A DNA stretch of 38,104 bases from Singulisphaera sp. GP187 (GCF_900129635.1 NZ_FSRB01000002.1:2934498-2972601), one strand, 5' to 3'. Counted from the first letter of the stretch, positions 1 through 8,072 are shown. Notes: a model not told the origin generated them from the letters alone. Numbers and translations are program-made.

Positions 1-90
1 ACAGGTTTCGATGGCCGGCAGGGACCAGGCGTGGATGCCCTCGCCGAGCTTGCCGTTGCCGCGGGTCAACAGGTTGCGGGTGTGAGACAA
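1..90 (-). CDS. GP88-like protein, N-terminal 30 codons (runs off left edge)
   Basis: The minus strand carries a TTG start at 88-90 with a very strong ribosome site, GAGGAGGT, a few bases upstream (about 97-105). The 30 visible residues begin MSHTRNLLTRGNGKLGEG and go on with IHAWSLPAIETC. The pattern of an Asn-x-Lys-Leu-Gly start followed by WSLPAI-x-TC resembles the start of GP88-like (gene product 88, phage-type) proteins, which have no established function that I know of. The TTG start is chosen because of the ribosome site and because similarity to the decayed copy at 19986-20084 begins at about this point. The rest of the gene lies outside the window. The family assignment is from memory of the motif, so moderate. 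Confidence 0.6.
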   Translation of the reverse strand, partial: MSHTRNLLTRGNGKLGEGIHAWSLPAIETC

Positions 91-479
91 ACGGATACCT
101 CCTCGTGGCTGGGTCGGCCCAGGACTCCGCCCAGAGAGGGGCGGAGGGGGCGACCATGACGAGGGATACCCGAGGGGACGGAGGTGGGCTCGGGATGCGT
201 CCCGGTCGGTCGGGACGGTGGAGGCTTTAGCGGAGAAGGTTATCAGAATGGTGAAGTGGCGATGGGTGGCCGTAAGCCGCTCAGCCTGACAGGTCCGGTC
301 ATGAATCGTCCGGGATGGCTTCCCTGGTCGACTCCTCGACGAATGGCTTCGTCAGGGGCCGTCATTCGGGGTGGCGGAAGGAGCCGTCCGGGGCCCGGTC
401 GAAAATAATCGTGCCGAAGCATTCCTTGGGCCGGGGACTGCGGCCGAAGATGACCCGATTGCCCCTCGGTGGCTGGGCA
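91..479. other. Intergenic stretch upstream of GP88-like gene
   Basis: No convincing gene is seen here. The part nearest the GP88-like start (about 91-180) resembles the leader of the decayed copy at 20085-20165. The shared features are a GC-rich block reading roughly gagaggggcggagggggcga here and gagaagggcggaaggagcga there, followed in both by an acgaggg-tatccc stretch. A leader conserved between two copies suggests a shared regulatory or mRNA element, or simply an old duplication that included the upstream DNA. Confidence 0.4.
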
Positions 480-1070
480 TCAGTGGGTTCGCGTATCAAA
501 GACGAAGACAGGCTCCCCGGTGCGGGACCAGCGGGGGTTGAGTCTGAACAGAGGACGAATGTGGAAGTCGAGGTAGCCGGCGATTGCCCTCAGCATCTCC
601 TCCCGATATCTGTCCGCGTCGACGACGTACCCCCTCAGCGGGAAAAAAACTCCTGATCGAGGGTCGGTAACGGACGAGTATTCGCTCATTCCTTCCAGGG
701 CGGCTTTGAGGGAATCGCAGCCCTCTTGGACAGCCACGAAGTGCTCGAAGTCGTAGTCATCGCCATCGTCGAGGTCCCGGAAGATGAGCCGGAATCGCTC
801 GAAATTGGCCTCGTCGTAGATCAGCGGGCCGAGGAGGAGGTGGGGGACTATCTCACTGGTCATGAATCGCTCGTGAATCCGGGTGCTGTACAAGATGTCC
901 CGGACCTTGGCCAAGAGGCGATTGTAGTAGGCCAACAGGGCATCTCTGTGTCGTTGGACACGGGCTTCGAGCTCTTGCCGGGTTGGTGGCGGGAAACGTC
1001 TCTGGAGCAGTTCGATGTTGTCGAACGGTAGCCGCCCTCCGATCATCATGTTCACAGATCGTACGACCAT
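480..1070 (-). CDS. Hypothetical protein, 196 aa
   Basis: An unrecognised soluble protein of 196 residues with no signal peptide or membrane segment. The N-terminal half is helical and charged (residues about 25-60, rich in Arg, Glu and Leu), and the middle is acidic (LDDGDDYDFEHF near residue 100). It is the last gene of a tight minus-strand run: its start lies 6 bases after the stop of the 83-residue gene at 1077-1328, so the two are probably co-transcribed with the RHH-like gene further upstream. An alternative start is the MetMet pair at residues 8-9. Natural composition and operon position support it as real. No function can be assigned. Confidence 0.7.
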   Translation of the reverse strand: MVVRSVNMMIGGRLPFDNIELLQRRFPPPTRQELEARVQRHRDALLAYYNRLLAKVRDILYSTRIHERFMTSEIVPHLLLGPLIYDEANFERFRLIFRDLDDGDDYDFEHFVAVQEGCDSLKAALEGMSEYSSVTDPRSGVFFPLRGYVVDADRYREEMLRAIAGYLDFHIRPLFRLNPRWSRTGEPVFVFDTRTH

Positions 1071-1076
1071 GATCGG

Positions 1077-1328
1077 TTAGCTTGCTGAAAGAGAGTAGTC
1101 TTCGTCCTCTGCATCCAGGAACTCGGCCAAGGATCGACGGGTCGAAACCACCTCGGTCCAGTGGGATTTGAGTTCTTGATCGTCGAGGAGGATACACCAG
1201 ATGGGGAGCGGGCACGTCTCCTCATCAAGGTCCGCCTGAGCGGAAGCAAGGTCATGGTAAAGCTGGGCGTAGTTCTCGAAATTGATCGGGTCGGCAATGG
1301 TGCCGGTTGGCAGGGTCTGTGTCGTCAT
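1077..1328 (-). CDS. Small acidic hypothetical protein, 83 aa
   Basis: An 83-residue acidic protein with no recognised family. The ATG at 1326-1328 is preceded by a good ribosome site (GGAGG about 5 bases upstream). It lies 50 bases after the RHH-like gene (1379-1645) and 6 bases before the 196-residue gene (480-1070), so these three look like one transcription unit. The C-terminus is very acidic (EFLDAEDEDYSLS), which would suit an inhibitor, antitoxin or DNA-mimic role. That is only a composition-based thought. Confidence 0.65.
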   Translation of the reverse strand: MTTQTLPTGTIADPINFENYAQLYHDLASAQADLDEETCPLPIWCILLDDQELKSHWTEVVSTRRSLAEFLDAEDEDYSLSAS

Positions 1329-1378
1329 CGAATCCTCCGAGATGATGGTCTGATAGTCCGAGTCAAAGGTCGAGGCAG

Positions 1379-1645
1379 CTATCTACCTTCGTTAGACCGT
1401 TCCTCTCCTTTGTGATCGTGGAATCGAGGTAGTTTGATGGTTGGGTCGAGATCGGGGTCAACGCGGGGCGGTTCCTCGAACCCGATGCACTTAACGTAGG
1501 CTACTAGGGAGGCGTCCAGTAGGAGGGCGGCGGGGAGCCGGGTCTGTTCGCGAAGTCGATGGAACCAGGTCTGGAATTCGGGGCCACCCTTCAGGACGGC
1601 AATGGTCACCTTGTCGGGGGTACGGGGTGTGGGGGTGTCAGCCAC
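1379..1645 (-). CDS. Small ribbon-helix-helix-like protein, copy 1
   Basis: An 88-residue protein, the first of three paralogues in the window (others at 7809-7997 and 20925-21113). The shared core reads K-x-T-(I/L)-AVLKGGPEFQ, then WF-x-RLR-x-QTRLPAALLLD, then a second helix ending GFE-x-PP. The layout of one strand, a helix, a turn with Pro, and a second helix matches the ribbon-helix-helix fold of small DNA-binding regulators (CopG/Arc type), so a transcriptional regulator is inferred. This copy starts with GTG behind GAGGAG and has about 30 extra charged residues at the C-terminus that the others lack. It heads the run of genes at 480-1328. DNA binding is not proven by the sequence. Confidence 0.7.
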   Translation of the reverse strand: MADTPTPRTPDKVTIAVLKGGPEFQTWFHRLREQTRLPAALLLDASLVAYVKCIGFEEPPRVDPDLDPTIKLPRFHDHKGEERSNEGR

Positions 1646-1944
1646 AGGTCTCCTCGCTCCACCAAGGATTTCTCGCAGTCTCCATCTGATACCCCTGTCG
1701 AACCGGGGTTACTCGCGGAGGATCTCTTAGACCTGACGTCAACCGGGCTCATAGTCCAGGTATCCGGATCGAACCGGGCGTACTCGGTGACACTACCATC
1801 AGCCTCACGGTATCCCCTGGAAACTGTTGGTTTGTCTGGAGGAAGCCCAGGCCGGGCAGGTGCCCGACCCATCTCCGGAGGTGACACAGCGTCACGGTTG
1901 ATACGGCTGGCCGGAGCCAGGATGCGGCACTCGCCAAGAATCAT
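1606..1944 (-). CDS. Possible small protein overlapping its neighbours
   Basis: An open frame of 112 residues from the ATG at 1942-1944. The central part (GYREADGSVTEYARFDPDTW) reads like real protein, and the codons are GC-rich in the third position. Against it, the frame overlaps the end of the 423-residue gene (1892-3163) by about 50 bases and the start of the RHH-like gene by 40 bases, and no strong ribosome site is seen. It may be a real short gene whose neighbour's end or start has shifted, or a decayed one. No family recognised. Confidence 0.35.
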   Translation of the reverse strand: MILGECRILAPASRINRDAVSPPEMGRAPARPGLPPDKPTVSRGYREADGSVTEYARFDPDTWTMSPVDVRSKRSSASNPGSTGVSDGDCEKSLVERGDLWLTPPHPVPPTR

Positions 1945-3163
1945 CGACGGGTGAGGTAAGGGGTCGGCCGAAGTAGGTCTTAAATTGGTTCGCAATGCCG
2001 CCGCAAATCTTGAACGGGTGCTCCGAGTGGGCCAGTGCTAGCAGTCCCTCGAAGCCGCACTCCCGGAAGATTTCGGCGATTACGTCATCCTTCAAAAGGT
2101 CAGTAAACGCCAACTTCGCGAAGTTGTCCAACTCCAGGTACTCCAAGTCCGCCCGGCTCATCCGTAGCCTTCGGTGGAGCTTCTCACCCTCGGGTGTCCC
2201 TCGCATGGTAATCAAGAGGAATGTCTTCACCAGTACCTTATCGGCAATCCGCTCAGCGACGAGGTAACCGACAAGATATTCCCCGAGCCTGACGTCCACC
2301 AGAAGATGGCCGTCCCGCCCGGGGGTGACTTGGGGATGACGGAGAGCTTTCACCAAGAGGTAGTGCAGGGAGCGATCGCTCGCAACCACCCCGAGCCGCC
2401 TGTAAGCCTGTGTGATGGCGTGACTCTGGATATAGACCGGGAACTGGCTGCTCGTGTCCAACCCGAGGACCTGGCCGTCCCAGCTGATCCAGGTGATCTC
2501 CCCCGTGTCATAGTTCTCCATGGATCCGCATCGGAATGCTCTACGCCGGATCCCGCCGCTTTCGATCGAAAGAGCCTCTGGCTTGGTCCGACCCACAGTC
2601 GTCGTGCAGGTGAATCTGCCGCCTTCGGGGTCGGCCTGATGCCTGACTGTGTAAATGGGGCCGTCCAGGCGGCTATTGAAGGCCAGGAACCTTTGGATGG
2701 TCTCGTGAAGCTCCGTGATTAACTCGGGCTCGTGCCTTTGAACGAACAGCATCAGGAGGCCACGAGTCCGCCCCCATTCCCGCCTCTCGTCGAGGGTGGG
2801 TGATGACCATTCCCAGCACCGGATGAGGTGGTAGAGACCGACGCAGACCGTGAAGAAATCGGCGTGGCTCAGGCTGTCGCGACCAATGCGAATGCTGACC
2901 TTCTCGAGGTCGCGGCCGAGCTCCTTAGCCTTGGAACTCACGTCTTCGTCCGACGCCAGGGTGGGATCGGGGACGACGATCGGCTTGGGGAAGAGGCGGG
3001 AGAGGATCGAGGTGAACTTTTCACCGAACTTGCTCCTCATTTCGTGCAGGCCCATCAGGCCCAGAACGCGGTCGAAGTTATGTCGTCGCTGACATTGAGT
3101 CCGATGGTCGTCCTTCACCCTCCTCCTTCGTTTTTCGATGACCCGGATGCGACGGCGGCTCAT
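1892..3163 (-). CDS. Conserved-looking hypothetical protein, 423 aa
   Basis: A 423-residue soluble protein with no recognised domain. The N-terminus is strongly basic (RRRIRVIEKRRRRVKDD), followed by mixed alpha/beta sequence. A Cys/Gly-rich spot near the C-terminus reads FKICGGIANQFKTYFGRP. The ATG has a good ribosome site (TAGGAG, about 6 bases upstream). It follows the small gene ending at 3182 by 18 bases and is probably part of the same transcript as the small genes at 3182-3640. The basic start suggests nucleic-acid contact, but nothing specific can be claimed. Confidence 0.75.
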   Translation of the reverse strand: MSRRRIRVIEKRRRRVKDDHRTQCQRRHNFDRVLGLMGLHEMRSKFGEKFTSILSRLFPKPIVVPDPTLASDEDVSSKAKELGRDLEKVSIRIGRDSLSHADFFTVCVGLYHLIRCWEWSSPTLDERREWGRTRGLLMLFVQRHEPELITELHETIQRFLAFNSRLDGPIYTVRHQADPEGGRFTCTTTVGRTKPEALSIESGGIRRRAFRCGSMENYDTGEITWISWDGQVLGLDTSSQFPVYIQSHAITQAYRRLGVVASDRSLHYLLVKALRHPQVTPGRDGHLLVDVRLGEYLVGYLVAERIADKVLVKTFLLITMRGTPEGEKLHRRLRMSRADLEYLELDNFAKLAFTDLLKDDVIAEIFRECGFEGLLALAHSEHPFKICGGIANQFKTYFGRPLTSPVDDSWRVPHPGSGQPYQP

Positions 3164-3181
3164 GCTTTTACTCCTACTGAG

Positions 3182-3379
3182 TCAGGGGTTGGGGATCGTC
3201 GGGGCCTGAGGGGCAGTAATTGGTTCCTGTGGCAATGCTCCGCGAAAGTCTCTTTGAGAAGTCGACGGCTTTGGATCGTCCAGGTCCCTGTATTGCGTCC
3301 AGAACCCTGCGGTCGTAAGGATGTGGGATAGCTGTTCGTTGGATTGATCCACGAGTCCATCTAGGTTTCCGCAGGACAA
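3182..3379 (-). CDS. Small hypothetical protein, possibly frameshifted at its 5' end
   Basis: A frame of 65 residues from a TTG at 3377-3379, ending PQAPTIPNP. The same frame stays open and protein-like further upstream (SFTSQFAAAVKRDPEVAGKD) but offers no ATG, GTG or TTG there before a TAA near 3486. A GTG at 3492-3494 overlaps the stop of the preceding small gene as GTGA, the usual sign of translational coupling, but leads into another frame. The simplest reading is one gene from about 3494 to 3182 with a single-base indel close to its start. The product is unrecognised. Confidence 0.4.
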   Translation of the reverse strand: MSCGNLDGLVDQSNEQLSHILTTAGFWTQYRDLDDPKPSTSQRDFRGALPQEPITAPQAPTIPNP

Positions 3380-3490
3380 TTCCAGCTGATCGTCGAGGTC
3401 CTTCCCCGCAACCTCGGGGTCTCGCTTTACCGCAGCGGCGAACTGGCTGGTAAAGCTGAGCGGGAAACTTCGGACATAAGGGCGTTAAAC

Positions 3491-3640
3491 TCACCGAATC
3501 TGCTGATCGCCGATCGGAGAGAGCTCGAGCAAGGCGGCCGCCTCCTCGTAGGGGGATGGAACAAAGACCCCGGGTGCGTTGGTTCTGCGGCTTCGAGGAT
3601 GGCTTGCGGGATCTGGAGATCGGCATGGAATTTGGCTCAT
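3491..3640 (-). CDS. Very small hypothetical protein, 49 aa
   Basis: A 49-residue ORF from the ATG at 3638-3640 with AAGAAGG about 8 bases upstream. It ends in an orderly acidic helix (YEEAAALLELSPIGDQQIR). Its TGA overlaps a GTG at 3492-3494 that would start the next small gene, suggesting translational coupling. The ORF could extend upstream to 3886, but that part is Ser/Arg-rich and not protein-like, so the internal ATG is preferred. No family recognised. Confidence 0.45.
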   Translation of the reverse strand: MSQIPCRSPDPASHPRSRRTNAPGVFVPSPYEEAAALLELSPIGDQQIR

Positions 3641-3882
3641 GGATGGAACCTTCTTGGTCGAGTGGTTGAGCTCGGTTGTCGTAGGAAATACCCGGTCTAT
3701 TGATCCTTCACTCCCGGACGAGGATGAGCGACCGCAGCGTGCCGTGTTGCCGCGGCGAACGGACCGAGCCATCCCGGCAAGTGAGTGGCTGTGACACTCT
3801 GATGCCCTGGCATCGAGACCTTCGACACACTGCTGGGAAAGAGCCGGCGAGATCCCAGGTACGATGGCCCTCGTGGATTCGA

Positions 3883-4629
3883 TCATGGAGTTTCAGCTGG
3901 CCTTTCCGCTCTCGCGATCAGCTCGGCCAGCCGGGATTCCCGCTGGATCCTCAAACGCTCGGCATGCACTCTTGCCCGTCCAATGCTCTCATCGGCGGAG
4001 AGAGTCATGCGAGTTGCTTGCCTCGGCTTGCAGATGAACTCCTGCTCGCTCCTGACGTCGTGGTAAGCGAGCACCGCCCCCTCTGAGACTTCAGCGGTGA
4101 GCACCGCGGGTGACGGCAGGTCGAGGCGGGTAGCGAACCAGCACGCGACTTCGAGCGATCGCGTCCAACTGTACCCTCGGAGTCGTCTGGCCCTCCCGGT
4201 GCCCGCAATGCCGCGGTAGAGATGGAAAGGGCCTGGGCCGGGAAGAGGTTCGCCGGCCTGCCTGAGCCGAATGGGATCGGCCTCGCCAAACAGCCAGTCC
4301 ATCCATCCATCCGACCACTCGTGATGATTGACCCTGCAGCTCGTGAAAGCGGCGAGTAGCGATTGCTCGTAGATGCCCCGTTCTTTCAAGGGACGGAAGT
4401 TGTCGACGACGAGTTGGAGCCTCTCGCAGCTTGCTTTGAATACAAACGCGTGGGCATCACCGTCCTGGAACGCCAGTCGTGCGTGGTCTTGAAGGCGTTC
4501 TTCAACGCAACGTAAATTTAGTGACACGAGCATAAGCTCACTCGCTTGTGAGTAGAACAGGACCGGGACGACGCTGGGCAGGACCGACCGCAGGAGCGTC
4601 AACAAGGTCGATCGATTTGGCTGACCCAC
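3883..4629 (-). CDS. Putative ADP-ribosyltransferase-like protein, 248 aa
   Basis: The C-terminal half carries, in the right order, the three signatures of R-S-E type ADP-ribosyltransferases: Arg139 in LYRG, Ser154 in YSWT, and Glu195-x-Glu197 in RSEQEFI, with a CWFATR helix after the SWT motif and VLAYH before the ExE. That family moves ADP-ribose from NAD to proteins, nucleic acids or small molecules. The target here is unknown. The N-terminal 110 residues have no recognised domain. The start is GTG at 4629; an ATG at residue 33 (4533) is possible. It is the first gene of the left minus-strand run. Assignment is by motif order only, so tentative. Confidence 0.6.
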   Translation of the reverse strand: MGQPNRSTLLTLLRSVLPSVVPVLFYSQASELMLVSLNLRCVEERLQDHARLAFQDGDAHAFVFKASCERLQLVVDNFRPLKERGIYEQSLLAAFTSCRVNHHEWSDGWMDWLFGEADPIRLRQAGEPLPGPGPFHLYRGIAGTGRARRLRGYSWTRSLEVACWFATRLDLPSPAVLTAEVSEGAVLAYHDVRSEQEFICKPRQATRMTLSADESIGRARVHAERLRIQRESRLAELIARAERPAETP

Positions 4630-4919
4630 CGTTGTCAGCGTTAAGACCCCCGGGAACCAACTGCGTCTGTGCAGTAGTTCCCGTGGTGGCCCGATACCTC
4701 GTGCTGAAAAACTGGAAAGCAGACGTTTACCGCATGTCTTGGAGAGGACCGCTGCTACCGGTTATGCTTTTGACCATGGCGGGTCAGTGCGGCCTGTTGT
4801 GCGAGGTCCGGGCGATCTCCGCCTTGCCAAGAAGCCAAACCAACCCGAATCCGTTTTCGGAACTCAGTCCAAATAATGCGGATGGTTTCTAATAGTCAGT
4901 CTAGATAACAGCATACGCC
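4630..4919. other. Divergent intergenic region
   Basis: This separates the minus-strand ART-like gene from the plus-strand integrase fragment, so it should hold promoters for both. The last 60 bases before 4920 are AT-richer than their surroundings (ctaatagtcagtctagataa). No clear palindrome or small gene was found. Confidence 0.3.
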
Positions 4920-5744
4920 ATGATGAGACTTCTTTCGCCTAGAAAAACTCCGGCCATGAGTTTGCACCGGGCCTCGGGGCAGGCCTTACTGAGGTTCGTT
5001 GAGTACAGGGAAGGGAAATGTCGGGGGCCGGTCCGTGATGTCTACCTGGGCTTAGATGGATCGGCGAGAGCCATCGGGAGATATGAAGAAGAGATCCGTG
5101 AATGGGTGAGTCGGTCGCTACACGTGGGATGGGGTCCGGCGGGGTGGCAACCGGCCACGACGGGTCACGAGGGGGTATTGACTGTCGAGGGCCTGGTCGC
5201 GGGCTACCGGCGGCACTTGGACGAGGTTTGGGGCGTGGAGTGGCAGCGAGGCGAGATGAGTTCGGAAGAAGTCCTGGAGTATAGGACGGCACTCGAAAGA
5301 GGTCGGGAACTAACTCGTGAGGGGCGGCCCCGGAAGTTGGGTCAGGAAGTACGTTGGATGGGAGACAGGCAGTTGGTTCGCAAGGGCAAGCTGTTTGTAC
5401 TCGAGGCTCGTCGTCGTTACGGGCACCTGGATGCCTGCATAAAAAGGCTTTGGGCTGCACAAGTGCTGCAAGACCTGATTGATAAGTTCGGGCCGATGTC
5501 CGTGGCGGTCATCGGTGATCGTGAACTTCGACGACTCAGGAAAGCCTGGGACGCCCGGGGGCACTCGCTGAGTGATCGCAAGTCGGGAATGGAGGTCGTA
5601 CGAGATGCGTACTGTCATGTGATTGGGAGGGAAGCCCGGGCCCCTTGGGATCTGGATCGAAGCCAACTCGAACGGAACGCCGACAGGTTTGGACTCGATC
5701 GCGGGGTCGTAGGACCAGACGGACGTTGGGTGCGGACTCATTAG
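4920..5744 (+). CDS. Tyrosine-recombinase-like N-terminal region without catalytic domain
   Basis: A 274-residue protein, the only sizeable plus-strand gene in the left 13 kb. Residues about 13-70 (HRASGQALLRF, then RDVYLGLDGS and EEEIREW) match the typical start of planctomycete integrases. A helical core-binding-like part follows (residues 165-260: LQDLIDKFGPMSV, ELRRLRKAW, VVRDAYCHVIG). The Arg...His-x-x-Arg...Tyr catalytic domain that should follow is absent; the frame stops after VVGPDGRWVRTH, and nothing like it is seen in the next 300 bases. It is probably a truncated, catalytically dead remnant, or a DNA-binding-only derivative. The true start may be the Met at residue 13. Confidence 0.6.
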   Translation: MMRLLSPRKTPAMSLHRASGQALLRFVEYREGKCRGPVRDVYLGLDGSARAIGRYEEEIREWVSRSLHVGWGPAGWQPATTGHEGVLTVEGLVAGYRRHLDEVWGVEWQRGEMSSEEVLEYRTALERGRELTREGRPRKLGQEVRWMGDRQLVRKGKLFVLEARRRYGHLDACIKRLWAAQVLQDLIDKFGPMSVAVIGDRELRRLRKAWDARGHSLSDRKSGMEVVRDAYCHVIGREARAPWDLDRSQLERNADRFGLDRGVVGPDGRWVRTH

Positions 5745-6029
5745 CGGTCTGCGATGTGGTCGAGGACACGGCCGTGGATCCGGAGCCAGCCCTGGATCAC
5801 GATCCTTGGTGGTCGGATCTGTCGAAGCGAGTGCGAGGATGCAATTGGTCAGCTGCATTAGCAAGATTCTCACACCAGAGTTTCTGTCTGGGGAGGCAAT
5901 GTTATAGTTTTGAAACGATGCTCACAGAAAGAGCCGAGAAGTCAGTGGATCGAGTGCTTAGCTGCGGGCGATTGGCGTCCGTCGAAGCCCGCACCGGGCA
6001 AAGGAACTGCCTATTACCGAGAGGTCGCA

Positions 6030-6203
6030 ATGTGTCATGTCTTTTACATGAAAGATCATAATTGTCCGGATGTTTGGGTTTATCACATCGACTCCCGCGG
6101 AAAATGCCCAGAAGTGGATGGTTGGGGTGATCGTAAATTCGATACGGTGGTTGAGGTGAAGTTCGCCCTGCTGAATCGTCTCGCCGATGGCCTGGGTAAG
6201 TGA
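6030..6203 (+). CDS. Possible small protein, 57 aa
   Basis: A 57-residue ORF from an ATG with GAGAGGT a few bases upstream. It begins MCHVFYMKDHNCPDVWVY and ends FALLNRLADGLGK. Its base composition is more AT-rich than the neighbours. The frame stays open upstream to 5910, but that part is not convincing. No family recognised. The overlapping minus-strand frames are not better. Confidence 0.3.
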   Translation: MCHVFYMKDHNCPDVWVYHIDSRGKCPEVDGWGDRKFDTVVEVKFALLNRLADGLGK

Positions 6204-6639
6204 GGGCAATGGCTCCCGGAGTTTCGGGGTTCGGGTTGCAAACTTGCAGGACTCGTTCGAGATGTGCTCTCATCGAGTCCATGCGGCATAATGGGTATTT
6301 CCTGGGAAATGTAAAGTGTTCAAGTGGATGAATTGGTTTGCCGTTCCGGGATTGGGGAGCTGGACTTGAGACCAGTAAGTTCCCACCATTCCGTACACGG
6401 AGTGAAGTTGGTCAACTCCAGTGGATTCCGTTATTCTTATTGAACTAAGTTCAATAGCTTGAGCAGTATAAATCAATGGCATATAGATGAATAATTGACT
6501 CTAATCAGCCAAAGCGATGAAATAGCCAACAGTCGGGACCGTTTGCCTGATCTCAAAACTTCGCAGACTTGAAAGTCGAGTGATTGAGCGGTGAAGCCCA
6601 TAGGTGGGAGTCGTTCGCGTGAAGTGCAAATGACTGGAT
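6204..6639. other. AT-richer stretch without a confident gene
   Basis: About 430 bases, clearly lower in GC than the rest of the window. A minus-strand frame at 6270-6482 (70 codons, MPLIYTAQAIELSS...) is open but lacks a ribosome site and third-position GC bias, so it is not called. A near-perfect palindrome sits at 6440-6454. The composition suggests imported or regulatory DNA. Confidence 0.35.
6440..6454. promoter_or_regulatory. Palindrome, possible operator
   Basis: The sequence TTGAACTAAGTTCAA is a 7-bp perfect inverted repeat around one central base, in AT-rich intergenic DNA. It has the size and symmetry of an operator for a dimeric regulator. No gene starts directly beside it, so its target is unclear. 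Confidence 0.3.
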
Positions 6640-6795
6640 GAGATGCAAGAGAGCTTGGGCCAGTAGCCGTTCGGACTTGGACCAGGATTTAGGCGGGGAA
6701 GTTTGGACCAGCTCGATGTTTGGGGTACTGGCTTTTCAGGTTGAGCCGGTGGGCCCGATTGATGACCGATTAACGGGAGTTGCTCAGGATCGCCA
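6640..6795 (-). pseudogene. Decayed copy of the small HTH gene
   Basis: Read on the minus strand, this stretch gives SVINRAHRLNLKSQYPKHRAGPNFPA with stop codons just before and after. It matches the intact HTH protein at 8325-8573 (SVINRAHRLNVKALYSKDR, then ARPTFPPQ) nearly residue for residue. The match covers the second half of the gene; the front is lost or too divergent to align. One of three copies in the window. Confidence 0.65.
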
Positions 6796-6915
6796 TGATC
6801 TTCTGACCTGGTCGTTGCCGTGATGTTAGGAGTTGCTTGAGGGCGGTCGAAGGAATAAGCCCCCCAGTTTCACCAGAGCTCTGCCAACTGGACTTTCCGA
6901 GGTTCATTTTTGAGG

Positions 6916-6939
6916 AGCCGGGAGGTCAACCTCCCGGCT
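6916..6939 (-). terminator. Strong hairpin after the 266-aa gene
   Basis: AGCCGGGAGGT and ACCTCCCGGCT form an 11-bp perfect stem around a 2-base loop (6927-6928). It lies about 30 bases beyond the stop of the minus-strand gene at 6972-7772, as expected for a transcription terminator or 3'-end hairpin. There is no T-run after it on the minus strand, so factor-independent termination is uncertain. Confidence 0.5.
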
Positions 6940-6971
6940 TGAATGGAAGATCGTGGGATCGCGAGCCTGGA

Positions 6972-7772
6972 TTACCGGTCTCCGATGGAACACGACCGGG
7001 TCACACTTGTTGGCTCCTCCCGCTCGCAAAAGTCGGTGAGCCTTACCAACTCCCGCTCCAAGTGGATGATGATCCTGTCCTTTTGTGACTGGTTCCAGGG
7101 GTTGAAGCCGTACTCCAGGTACTTGGAGCCGTTACGGATGGGGTCTTGGAGGAGTTCCGCGGGGATCTCTACAATCAGCAGCGTCCTTGTGGTCTTCGAG
7201 AAACAATGCTGATAGTACGCCTGCTCATCGTAATACGCACCGCACTCGACCTGGAAGAGAAGTGGGGTTTTCTCGTTCCTGTCGGAGAACCAATCCTGGA
7301 TGAAATTGCCCAGATTCCCATCGCCGAGGTCGAACGAGACATCAAAGTTGTAGATGCATCGACCATCGGGAAGTGGCAACCAGATGGTGCAGGTCGTCGG
7401 ATCGATCTCCACGGAGGTGGAGTAGGATGGCTCCTCTGGTGGGAAGAAGGATTCGACCTCAGCGGCGAGGGCCCGAGTATCGAAGTTCTTTTTATATAGA
7501 GAGTAGGTGAAGCTGATTGGTCGCTGATCGGTGTCGAGCTGAGTGGACGGCCGGATGGTCGCTAACTGGACCTGGCCGCCGGGATCTTGCGGCGGAGACC
7601 ATCGCCATCCTAAACAGGTGGGTCTGGAAGTGTCCATGACGAGGGAAGGGGTTCGAGTCCGGGGGATCCATGGGGCTTCCCCGGGTGTAACGTCCAGGGA
7701 GACGCGGATGCAGAACAACTGGCCTTCGATCATCTCGATCCGAATGCTGGGCTTGTGGATTTGGTAGGACAT
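6972..7772 (-). CDS. Hypothetical protein, 266 aa, RHH-cassette gene
   Basis: A soluble, beta-rich 266-residue protein with no recognised domain. It has many aromatic residues (YYDEQAYYQHCF near residue 185) and ends with a charged segment. It starts 36 bases after the RHH-like gene at 7809-7997 and is probably controlled with it. A strong hairpin follows its stop. The pairing of a small RHH regulator with an unrelated downstream gene recurs at 1379-480 and 21113-20267. No similarity was seen between this protein and the downstream genes of the other cassettes. Confidence 0.75.
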   Translation of the reverse strand: MSYQIHKPSIRIEMIEGQLFCIRVSLDVTPGEAPWIPRTRTPSLVMDTSRPTCLGWRWSPPQDPGGQVQLATIRPSTQLDTDQRPISFTYSLYKKNFDTRALAAEVESFFPPEEPSYSTSVEIDPTTCTIWLPLPDGRCIYNFDVSFDLGDGNLGNFIQDWFSDRNEKTPLLFQVECGAYYDEQAYYQHCFSKTTRTLLIVEIPAELLQDPIRNGSKYLEYGFNPWNQSQKDRIIIHLERELVRLTDFCEREEPTSVTRSCSIGDR

Positions 7773-7808
7773 TGCCGTGAAACTCCGTTGAACTGGTTAC
7801 CCTGGTTG

Positions 7809-7997
7809 TCAGCGTGGGGGTGGTTCGTCGAAGCCGATCGACTTGGCGTAGATGACCACAGAGGCGTCGAGGAGGAGGGCGGCGGGGAGCCTGGTCTGAT
7901 CTTGGAGGCGCCTGAACCAGGACTGGAACTCAGGACCGCCCTTGAGGACAGCGATGGTTGACTTGTTTGGAGGTTCACGCTTAGATGCGTCCGGCAT
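7809..7997 (-). CDS. Small ribbon-helix-helix-like protein, copy 2
   Basis: A 62-residue paralogue of the proteins at 1379-1645 and 20925-21113. Its core reads STIAVLKGGPEFQSWF, RLQDQTRLPAALLLD, and a last helix ending GFDEPPPR. The start at 7997 (MPDASKRE) is chosen because it has GGAGAAG just upstream and gives exactly the length of copy 3; the frame is open further upstream to 8042 without support. The strand-helix-helix pattern fits an RHH DNA-binding regulator. A direct-repeat and palindrome element at 8046-8072 lies 50-75 bases upstream and could be its own operator. Confidence 0.7.
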   Translation of the reverse strand: MPDASKREPPNKSTIAVLKGGPEFQSWFRRLQDQTRLPAALLLDASVVIYAKSIGFDEPPPR

Positions 7998-8045
7998 GAG
8001 ACTTCTCCGTGAAGCCAGGAGGTAATTGGATCCACCATCCATTTA

Positions 8046-8072
8046 TCCGGAATAAATCCGAATAAAATTCGG
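8046..8072. promoter_or_regulatory. Repeat and palindrome upstream of RHH copy 2
   Basis: TCCGGAAT (8046-8053) is followed by CCGAATAAAATTCGG (8058-8072), a perfect 6-bp inverted repeat around AAA. The site sits in an AT-rich stretch (about 8040-8165) ahead of the RHH-like gene and is a reasonable operator for an RHH dimer pair. No equivalent was found upstream of copies 1 or 3. Confidence 0.35.
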
